NCBI GenBank assembly: GCA_963969595.1
Contig: OZ018408.1
Span: 310,001 to 374,000, forward strand
Origin: Neckera pumila
Taxonomy: Eukaryota; Streptophyta; Bryopsida; Hypnales; Neckeraceae
Length of the DNA stretch: 64,000 nt
Direction of reading: 5' to 3'
Within the stretch, counting starts at the first letter, position 1; each line of letters opens with the position of its first letter. Made by a program: the position numbers and the translations under genes. Below the pieces are notes generated by a model. It did no database searches and was not told the origin of the DNA. It saw only the letters and a list, made by a program, of their open reading frames with translations. Below, piece by piece: positions 11,976 through 22,200 of the stretch.

Positions 11976-12905
11976 TTAACCCCTAAAGGACCAACATGCG
12001 TTTTTTGGCCGTATAGAAATTTTGGGCAGGTACGTGTGACTAGAGATATCCATATTTGAGGCTGAAATTTTAATGGAAGGTGGGGGCAAGGAATATCTTC
12101 ATGTGTACCAAGTTTCATGACATTTTGAAATACGAGTCAAAAGTTGTGACTTGATATGTTACTTTTTTTCGTAACCGGGCAGTTTGGGCAGATCAGAAAA
12201 AATCATTTTTTCCGGAATTTTTTTTTGAAATTGGTTCTCTACATTTATATATACTTAAAAAGCTTTGAATCATTCCATTTCAATCAATGAGTCAAAAGTT
12301 ATGAGGGTTTTTGGTTTGCGGGCAGTTATGGATTCTCTACTCTAAAAAAAACTTTAAAGTCGTTTATTTAACTCAATTTTCAATATTTTTGGAAAAAATA
12401 AAATCCTAGGATGTAGATTGATTATTACAACATTACAACCGTTGGGATTGGCATTGTTAAATTCCATGAGTAAATTTTTAACAATTTAGTATTTTGAGTC
12501 ATTTTCTACTTCTTTCTACTTACTATTTTTTTCCTATATGTTGTACAATTCCAAATGATGTGAAATTTTTCATGCATATAGACAACTTGTTTAGGAAACT
12601 GAATTCAAAGAAGCACCACCTTTATCGGCATTTTTTCATTGAAAAGTGAGCTTGCAAAGTGCAGCTGCCCGGTTTTTCGCAGGATTGAAAAAATGGTTTT
12701 CAAGACTTTGAATGCTTATATCTTATGATCCACACGGTGGAATTTTCTGAAATTTTTACCACATGTTTTCAAAATATCATACTACAAGATCCTACGATTA
12801 CATGTGTCAAAAATTGTTTTTTTGCAAAAATTTGATAGTTGTATTAGAAATGGCAGTTTTGGAGCGTTTTTGGTGATTACATAGTCATGAAACTTTAGGG
12901 GTTAA
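11976..12905 (+). mobile_element. TTAA element, family A, best-preserved full-length copy
   Basis: 930 bases from TTAA (11976-11979) to TTAA (12902-12905). Left end TTAACCCCTAAAGGACCAAC; right end gaaactttaggggttaa, giving a 13-base inverted terminus TTAACCCCTAAAG. No internal insertion, no open frame of note. This copy served as reference for the others. Confidence 0.82.
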
Positions 12906-13029
12906 TATAAATACATATTTTTGGGAGCAAACTAGGTTAGTAATTTTCCATTAATTTAGGAGCCCTATTAATTATTTATTTTTTGACCATGTTACTAGGA
13001 AGCTATGGTACCACGTTAAATTTAAAGAT

Positions 13030-13260
13030 AAATATTGAATAGAAGGCATTCAAATTAGAACTTCCCCTTTCCATTTTGGCAGATGTTAAAGAATGAAGTG
13101 CATTTAATAATCAAAGGTAATGGAAGGAGATTGAAGAATGCTTTCGCCACTCTTTTCTTTTTTGAAGAGTCTTCTTTGTCATGTATCACTTACCACATTG
13201 ATTTCAAATATATAAATTGGAGGGAAGGCATTCAAATTAGAACTTCCCTTTTCCATTTGG
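13030..13260 (-). repeat. Inverted copies of the ~218-bp repeat unit
   Basis: aaggcattcaaattagaact occurs at about 13046 and 13225 and is the reverse complement of the start of the units at 9885-10562. Between them lies aatggaaggagattgaa, also matching the unit in reverse. Confidence 0.65.
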
Positions 13261-13268
13261 GATTTGCC

Positions 13269-13530
13269 TAAGAGTCCTCTTCCCTCAGACAATTGTCTGC
13301 TTAGGGTCTTTCTTGCACCATTTTATGCATGTAGCAAATGGATTCATGGACTCATCATCATTGATCTTGGGCATAGTTGTTGGGACTTCATCTACAATCA
13401 CTACAAATTAGTAATTAGTACACTTATTATTCCTTCATTTAAGAATTGATACAAATTTCAAGTAGAACATATACAACACGTTGTTGAATTTTCAAATTAG
13501 GGTTGTTGCATTCTACCATTGTTGAGGCCC
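13269..13530 (-). pseudogene. Degenerate fragment of the DME-like gene (exon 15 and flanking intron)
   Basis: This stretch aligns base for base, with many substitutions and small gaps, to 15982-16232, which holds exon 15, the intron before it and the 3' edge of exon 14. Shared words include caaatggattcatggactca, tgatcttgggcatagttg and gggacttcatctacaatcac, in the same order and orientation. The copy has no open frame of use. It lies about 1.3 kb past the 3' end of the intact gene. The copy includes intron sequence, so it arose at the DNA level, not from mRNA. Confidence 0.88.
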
Positions 13531-14796
13531 AAAAGTAGACAATAGATGACTTTCAATATTACTACAGAAATGCATTAATAACACCAGATTGCAAACCAAA
13601 TTGGGCTTCTCAAACCTTGAAAGTATGGAGATTGCTAAGAAGTTAGTCCAAAACACCTTACTATATGACAAGATTATAAAATTTGTAGTGATTAGGATAG
13701 TATTAGCCAAGGATTTTGTTTGTGAAGATTTCTCATACATTTGTTATTTTCAAAAAAAGAGCCGCAATATTTTATAAATCTTCTTGAATTTTGAATGGGT
13801 GAAATTGTCAAGAACCACCTCCAAAAATTTAAGTAGGAGGATGTCTCCATTTTCGAATAGATGTATCTAAATTTGAATGAAGAAAGGGTTCTTCATCCAT
13901 ACTTTGTATATTTTTTAATGTGAAATTGCTTCATCGTCCTATTCAAGGCTGCATGTTATCTTATCTTAGGATTTATAAATTTGTAAATAAAACCCATGTG
14001 AACTTCAATGTGTTGATTAGGTGTTGCTTTGCAAGACGACATGGTTTTGCAAACTAGCACTCAACCAAAAAATCAACAATGATTCAATCATCTCTTTGCG
14101 AGTGCTTTGAATGCGGGGTGGAATTAAAACGTATTTCATTTGTTACTGGCATGTGGGAACAAAAACGGACATTATTTGAACATTTGGTGCGCATAACACA
14201 AAATAATTTGGGTATGTGAATTATGCGCATCATGAATGTAATCAAAATTGCACAAATTCCTTAAAAGGCTGGTTGTGAATTGAAGGACACACAGACATTG
14301 AAAGTGAGTAGATACGTAAGGCTATTTACAATAGCTTCTGGAGCCACATCTATTAGCCTCTGCTACAGCAGCTCTAAAAATTTATGAGGAGTAGTTTACT
14401 ACAAATGTTTGATTTGTGATCAGAATTATGATGTCATTCCCTTTACATATCGGTGCGAGATGATCAAATTGCAAAAACATCCGCAAAACCTTTCAATCTG
14501 TAATATTTACACATCTCAAGATACTAATCCAGGGTTGGTTCTTGTACCAGATCTGTTACCCCAATATTGATTTTCTCCTTCTAGATTCAAAACAAGCAAA
14601 CTGAGCAACTGTCACGAAGATACCTATCCTGCTCAATGACTCAAATTTACATCTCTTTAGCTTGCAGAAATGAAGATGAGTTGATGGAGTGGTGCCCGAT
14701 TGACAAGGATCATGGAATGTATCAAGAAGGTTGAATGGTAGGCTCCGCTCTTTAGACATGGCAGGAGCTACTTGAAGTGTTGAATTTCACTGTCCA
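13531..14796. other. Downstream flank of the DME-like gene, no gene seen
   Basis: AT-rich sequence with no supported coding region. The part next to the stop codon (14.5-14.8 kb) is less AT-rich and may be 3' UTR. A stretch near 14165-14230 (ggacattatttgaacattt) resembles 2998-3060, so a small dispersed repeat is shared between the two places. No polyadenylation signal was convincing. Confidence 0.4.
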
Positions 14797-16279
14797 TCAT
14801 TGGGTACGTTGGCTGGTGGCTTCTACCCTGGGAGAGCGAAACTCAGTATCAATCTTGGTTTGCGGTTTGCCCTGGCTTGGGGTCTTCCTTTGTCGGCTTT
14901 TCCGTGGAGTTGGTGCTTTGACGATTTTAGCTCCCGATTGGTGGAGGCGAGGGGCCAGAATTCTCGGTTGCCTTGTAGCAACATCAAATGCGCGCAAACA
15001 AACATACCCTGCAAAAACAACAAACTCAATAAGAGAATCCATAGTGTTTCATGTTGGTTCAATACACGAGTTTGTAAAATTGTAGAATTTGTACTTGAAA
15101 TATTAACAAGATGGTAACAATTGCTACCAATCATCTGCAAAATTAATTCAATGGGTTTCTTCTTGAAAGAAACCGATATGCGCAACTCCTCATGGTTCAT
15201 TGTATTTGAAAAGGCGGATCAAATGTAAGAGAGAATTTCGTTGCACAAGTTTGATTTCTCACCTTTCTGGAAGCAGCACTGGATTTCGTCCTGTGACATG
15301 TCTGTTGAATCACATAAAGCTTAAAGTCAATTATCGAAGCTCCTAGTTTCCGAATTCAATTTTCCAAACCACCCGTGAGTAGAACATCTTCAAAGCCTCA
15401 CACTTATTCTGTGACAAAGGTATTATTAGGTCTCAAGGCATTAGAGGATGGAAATAGTTGGCGGTAACGTGTGGAGCAAGGGTAATCATATTCTTACCTT
15501 TGAAGAGGTTACTCACAGCCGTACTAAAATACACAAAGCGACGGCGAAGAGACCAGAGTAGTGTCCGAGGAACGGCAATGGGCTGCACACTGCTTGCGTG
15601 GTCTGCAAATACCTGCCACACATTACATGATTCCCCATATGTTGCCATATCATTTGCTCTATCAATTGCATGCTAGATATTCTTATTTGTAAATTTTAAA
15701 TTTCTTTGATCAAAGCATGTACCGATCAAATTGAATCTGTATAAGCTAATAATTGATCAAGAAAGAGCTGTGTCCTCCTAATCTGCGAGAAGGATTCCAA
15801 AAAATGAGTACCTCATTCACTTGGAAGTAAGTGCCATTTAGTGGGAACCACCCTCTCATGGCTGTCTTGCATGGGATCTGTGTATCAGAATGCAAAATTA
15901 ATTTGTTAGGTTATGACCACTTGGACAAAAATGATATAGTCAGTACAAGTATAATTGGAGATGAGGTGAGTCAGTTTACTAAAAGTGTTCCTCGGACAGT
16001 AGTCTGCTCAGGGTCTTCATTGCAGCCTTCTTCACATGAAGCAAATGGATTCATGGACTCATCGTCATTGATCTTGGGCATAGTTGCTGGGACTTCATCT
16101 ACAATCACCACAAAATCGTAATTAGGACACTTATCATCCCTTCATTTAAGAGCTGATGCAAATTTCAAGTAGAACATGCACAACACTTTGTTGAAACTAA
16201 CGAATCCGGGCTGCTGCATACCAGGGCTCCAAATCGCAAGGAGGTAGAAACAAGGATCATCCACTTCTCGTTTGTCCAT
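14797..16279 (-). other. DME-like exons 14-19: C-terminal RRM-like domain
   Basis: Exon 14 gives MDKREVDDPCFYLLAIWSP. Exon 15 (15980-16098) ends ...QTTVRGTLL and exon 16 gives IPCKTAMRGWFPLNGTYFQ. Exon 17 gives VFADHASSVQPIAVPRTLLW, exon 18 SQDEIQCCFQKG, and exon 19 YVCLRAFDVATRQPRILAPR and LH. This is the RRM-like end of the DME family in the right order. Exon 15 is short and has only two cysteines (SCEEGC), where flowering-plant members carry a cysteine-rich permuted CXXC stretch, so that stretch looks missing or degenerate. The protein ends with a basic tail after the RRM and a TGA at 14797-14799. Confidence 0.93.
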
Positions 16280-19200
16280 CTGCGTCATTCCCCGTGACAT
16301 ATTGGAGGGTTTAGTGAGCTCCACAATCACTTAAGTTTCCAATTATTCTCAGGTTTAATTGCAAAGCTGGAAACAACAATACTAATTGTCAACGTCGAAA
16401 AGACTGCGCTTACCTCAAATAGAAGCGGGTGGTTGTCAGGCAGTTCATACCTGTGACAACATTGCCTCCATCAGAAAATCATGAGAGCATCATTCAGTCC
16501 GGTTTATAATTTCAGGGAGTTCCATACGCAAATTCATCACTCACCCCCCAAAACGATACTAGACAGAAAGATCATGGGAACTCACACAAAGTGCACAGTT
16601 CGCAAGCGCTGGATATTCTTCAACTTGGGTGCTGGTGCCAAGGAACGTTGCGGGGGTAGCAATATAAGCTCTTGCGAAGGAAGGTGCTTGAAGTCATCGA
16701 ACACTCCACCTTGAAGCACTTCCACGTCATTCTCAACTGCCACTGGAGTCTCGTTATTTGGCATGGTGGCTATGGTCGTCAGTTCCGTGCCTTTCTTCTC
16801 CAAACTCATAACCGTCGTGGGCAGTACACTTGTTTCTTCCTCTGGTTCTCTATTCAAATCTAAACTTAGAGTCTTTTTCACATCTAGATTCGCACAGAGC
16901 TCCTCTGTGACCAACGAACCAGCTTCTGAGGATGACAGCCATACGTTGACAATTTCAACGGAGACCCCAGCTCCGGTGTCCAAATCCTCAGGAAGTTCTT
17001 CAATGTCTGGGATACTCCAGTCTCCAGTGTTTGGCTCTGGGGAGCAGGGTTCCTCTATAATTGGTACGCAAGGTAGTGGAGTACCACTCAATGGATAATA
17101 TTGTATTGATTCTGTAGCAGGCTCAGTTCCTCGCAGTGCAAGGACTGTTGTTGCCTGTTTCTCTTGCTCTTCTCGACCCTTGAGTAGTAGTTTCGCACTG
17201 CCACATTTAGTTCAGCATGTTAGATGAAGCCCAGGAAATGACTTGGAGTACTCGGTCAGAACAAGGAATAGATTTGCCTTCACTTGCCTTGCATATGAGC
17301 TTGCGTAGTGTTTGCATTCAGTGCGCATAGGACATGCGTTGCAGTTGGGTTTACTTTTGGTGCAAAATACCTGCTAGCACACATAAAGTGCACAGGTAAA
17401 TTCTCAAGAGGCTCATGTGGTACTTCGTGTAAGCTCTTACATGACACTTGAATCTGTCTTTCAAAATCAGTTACAACTTCAATTCTATGAGGAGGAATGT
17501 AGGATATATTTCACCTTCCCAAAGGTGATCATTTGATAGTGGAGCTCGTATCTGCACCCCTCATACATATGCCAGGAATCCGTCAGCAATTGCTCATTAG
17601 GAACTCGTAATTAGTGCACATTACTATACTTCCCAACATCACCATCTCTACCCATGCTAGTTTTCACGAGAGAAAAACTGGGTCATAATTGCTTACAGAG
17701 TCTTCTGATCTAGAGTGCACAGCCGCGGCCATACGTATTGTTGTATTTGTGATTGAATGGGGTACCTGGAAACACAAATGAAATTCACACCGTATAACGA
17801 AACCCAGAGTCTCAACTGTCCGAAATTTTACACATCACTAGTTCCAGAAATTTTGAACAAGTGTAACATCTCAGGACAAATCTTCACAGCAACACTAGAT
17901 TAAACTCAAGTACACGTGCAGCGCTGCTAAACTTGCTTACAATTCCAGTAAATGCAACTGAGTTTCTTCAGGCAAGGGCTCCAGAGGAACCCAACCCAGA
18001 CGCACCAATATCCGTCCCACATTCGTATCAACCTGCGTTTAAATGCCAGCCAGTGCTTCATTAGTTCCAGTCCTGGCTTCACAAAAGCACACTGACAGCA
18101 GCAGCTAGCATTCAACGTATGAACCAACAAACACTTCCAAATCATTCATGCACGGAAATTGATTAGTTCAGTAGATATGTATGCATAATTTCTTACTGGA
18201 AATGAAGGGTGGTGTAATGTGAGCAGGCGGATGCATTCCACGCTCTTGATACCCACACCTCGAAAGCTCAACAGAAAAGCTCTGCAAGCGAAGTACTCAA
18301 AGCACACACACATACACAGTCAAAGTTAGTTTAATCAACCAACTGAAGGATTCGATCGGTCATAATTTAAAAGACATTGCACAAGCCCAACGTCGTCGGT
18401 CCACTTGATATGCTCAAATTGTGAAATTAAAATATATTGATACATGTCCATAAATGAATGAAACTAAGGATGGAAGCAGTGATTGATGGACAGACTGACT
18501 GACTCACTTGGCCTCCTCGGGAGGGAGCCAGCGGATCCACTCCAGGTCAATGCTGCCGTCGTTATGGTCGCGGTGCACGCAGTCCAGGAAAGCCTTCATC
18601 CGCCCGGCGAGCGCGTTGTTCATGCCGCGGTTCTTAATCACCTCCGCCACTTCATGCACCGAGGCCTTGCGCACGGCATCCCAATCCACGCAATCGGCCG
18701 TCCAGGGGTCTCGGCGGTAGTGCGCGTCCCCCATAATGGCCGCCCGTCGAGGACCCCATTTCGCCTTCTGTGACTTCATCACAAAGCCCGCCTCCCAGCT
18801 CGCCCGGGCATCGCCCGCAAGCAGCTTGAATGACACACTCCGGCGGTACCGGTAGTTGTCCGTGCTGCTCCTCAGCAACGCCCGGGCCGGACGCAGCTGC
18901 AGCAGCTGCTGCTGCTTCGATCTCCTCTTCTTTTCGGGTTCGTGCAGCCTGTCCCGCAGTCGCCGCTGCATTTGTTCTTGCGTTGTCGGCTTCATCCCCA
19001 GCACCAGCCGTAACGTCAACGTCGCTGCCAGCACCAAGTTTAAATTCTCCTCTTGGCCCACCGGTGTCAAGCTGCTCACTCTAGTTCTCTCTGCGGCGAC
19101 CACGCTGGCGAATTTCTTCTGGAGGATGCCTGGGGCCGCCCGCTTTCCCTTCCATGACGACTTCGACGACTGTTGGTGGGAAATCCTCTCGGAATGATCA

Positions 19201-22200
19201 AGCTCAGCATCTGAAATAACACTACTGGGGCTGTGCAGACATTTGGGTTGCAGCACCACCACCACTACATCCTGCTGTGGCGACGAATTAATATTATGGT
19301 TTGTGAGCCGGAAGAATGGCTCATCGGAGCTGGATACATTCTGCTGATTCGGGTGATGCAGTATCGTCAATGCTTCGAACTCTGCTACAGCACTGACAAG
19401 AGCAGTCTGAGGATTTGAGTCCTTCACGCCAGCCATCTCCTCGGAAGTCAAATCTTGTGGTGTGCGTTCAGTCATGCTTTGGGTTGTTGTACAGATTCCG
19501 GAACCTTGTGCTGCAGCTTCATGTCTGGATAGGCTACCCTCCTCTGGGAAATTCTCTCCTATGCGACATGGCTCATTCCAGCCTTCCTCTCGCCTTTGAT
19601 GGTCTCCCTCACGCGGGGTTGGATTTTCACCCGGGCGAGGAAGGGAGGGGTCCGTTGAAATGGAGCGTTGTTTCTCGACTTTCTCGACTGGTGATTCTGC
19701 CTTCGGCGAGGTCTCTGCGGCGTTTGCCTCCCGTGAGCGTGCTGGGAATCGTGCTCGCAAGGATATGAAAGCATTGCTGCACACAACAAGATTAATTGTT
19801 TATATGTCGCAGCAGCAGCAGCGGCATGCATGTATGAGATTGTGCTGCACTGGCTGACATGAGATCGAATTCAATGTCATTTAGGATCGATCTTGAGAAA
19901 TTTGTTAGTAACTACCTGGACAAAAAGTCGGACACGTTCTGGGTGAGAAACGCTCCGCCAACAGAATCCACCACCGAGCCCTTCCACCTGGAGAAAGATC
20001 GATTTCCTGCAACCAATGTCGCCTCGATAGATTTAGGTCAGAGACGGAAGGCTTTTCGAAACTAACTGAGAGGAAATGATAGCCCGAGAGGACTCTGGAG
20101 AGAGAGGATTTGCTAATTTCGACCGACCTTGCACTTGCCGCATGATGGATATGAACTGATGAGCACGGTGCTGCCAAACTTGTCGCGATCGCTCCCAGGA
20201 TGTCTTCTCGTCTTCTGCTTCCTCCTCCTCGCCCACGGCAGCTGCTTTGATGGTCAGCGTCTTAAACATCCTCACGGTGCGGGCGTCCAAGTTCACTTTC
20301 GGCTTGTAGCGCACTCTCCGCACGCGGGGCACTCTTTGCTGGTACACCACCATTCGCTTGGAGCCCTCATCGTACGCCACCACCTGCAGCTCGTTCTCTC
20401 GCCCCGGACCTCCTGGATCCACAGTCACCACCTGCGGCACGAAGACTTCTTCTTCTGCTGGCACCTGCAATAAATCGATGTCGGGTGCAGCCGCCAGTCC
20501 CGGCAACGAGGCCTGGTACAAATGCACATGATCCTCCTGCAGTTTCTCTGTATCGAATTGGAGAGCTCGCCGCACGGATTTGGCTGACAAATGATCTTGT
20601 GAATTTGTAATGTCGTCAAAATTGTTCCACGAGTCAGGCACATCGGAAGCTCCATGTGGAGATGGTGGCGACCATGGCGACCTCAAAAGAGTAAAATCCC
20701 GGCACGTGGACACAAAGGGAACAGGTACTCCGCGTGGTGTGGAGGGTGGATCCTCCGCTGCGGGAGAACAATCTACGTCTATTTCTTCTTCAGCCAAATG
20801 GGATGAACATATGCACAAGCTGCCATTGCAGCTGCTGTCAGCTCGGTCGGCAGGACAAAGCTTGGATGCCTGATCCGAAAACATAGACTCATGAAGAAAT
20901 CTCAGGAAGTCGGCACTCTGAGTGATGGCGTCTTGGCCAGCCGGATCAGCAGTTGGGCGTGGTGGAAGGGAACAACCAGGTGCACTATTTGTAGGAGGCT
21001 CCTCGGACATGGCAGCTGCTGCGGCCTTGCCTTGCCGCGGTCGTTTCAATTTAGGGCGCCGCTGATTGATCCGAGCAAACGATTTCATCTGCACCAGGCT
21101 CGGCGAGCTTGTTGTTTCTGGAATTTCAGCAGGAGGACTGGCATTCACTGCACCAACGCTCGCTCTCTCGGAAGCTCCATGTGGAGACGGTGGCGACCAT
21201 GGCGACCTCAAAAGAGTAAAATCCCGGCACGTGGACACAAAGGGAACAGGTACTCCGCGTGGTGTGGAGGGTGGATCCTCCGCTGCGGGAGAACAATCTA
21301 CGTCTATTTCTTCTTCAGCCAAATGGGATGAACATATGCACAAGCTGCCATTGCAGCTGCTGTCAGCTCGGTCGGCAGGACAAAGCTTGGGTGCCTGATC
21401 CGAAAACATAGACTCATGAAGAAATCTCAGGAAGTCGGCACTCTGAGTGATGGCGTCTTGGCCAGCCGGATCAGCAGTTGGGCGTGGTGGAAGGGAACAA
21501 CCAGGTGCACTATTTGTAGGAGGCTCCTCGGACATGGCAGCTGCTGCGGCCTTACCTTGCCGCGGTCGTTTCAATTTAGGGCGCCGTTGATTGATCCGAG
21601 CAAACGATTTCATCTGCACCAGGCTCGGCGAGCTTGTTGTTTCTGGAATTTCAGCAGGAGGACTGGCATTCACTGCAACAACGCTCGCTCTCTTCGCGCG
21701 GCTCCTTGGTCTTGGGTTTTCAGCCCTAATTTTGGGCTGGTACTTTCTCTTCCTCGTCGACTTGTCCGCGACACTTGGATTCACTGGCACTTCCTGCTTT
21801 GTCACTTGCTCCTGAGCCTGCTATGAAACGTGACCGTTTGCAACGACATTTAGTGTGTGCGGAATTCTCTTGCTATCAAGCACATTCATCTTAAACAGAC
21901 CTCCTGAATTGTAGATAGGAAGGCAGGAACCTACTGGGGGCTGTGCACCTCGAGAAGGAGATACATTAGGGGTGGACGTCCCCTTCGCTAGCATCCGATT
22001 CGCTGAAGCTCCATTCGCCATGGCTGGAGCTCTAAATGGGGCCTCTCTGTCATTGCTCAACAAGTTTCCTGCATGTGTGTGTGTGTATCTCCCAGTACAA
22101 TCAATAAATGGTAAACAGAACAGAGAAGTGTTACATTGTTTCAATGCCACGCTGCCTATGAATTACAAGTTCGTGCGTAAACAAGTATGCGACAATTGCT

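Noticed and set aside
11976..12905. CCCCTAAA at element ends as interstitial telomere repeat
   Set aside because: The plant telomere motif CCCTAAA is not tandem here; it occurs once per end, always next to TTAA and in inverted orientation.
14556..14759. Short minus-strand frame just downstream of the DME-like stop
   Set aside because: Likely in the 3' UTR; no family match and no reason for a separate gene.
16582..17091. Minus-strand frame as a stand-alone small gene
   Set aside because: It is exon 12 of the DME-like gene; the ATG is internal and flanking splice sites fit.
18483..19857. Plus-strand open frames of 60-117 codons opposite the DME-like exons
   Set aside because: They lie opposite GC-rich coding exons of the minus-strand gene and resemble no family; they are mirror frames.
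20891..21826. Plus-strand frames of 110-146 codons, present twice
   Set aside because: They occur twice only because the 525-bp unit of exon 4 is duplicated; the minus strand holds the family-matching protein.
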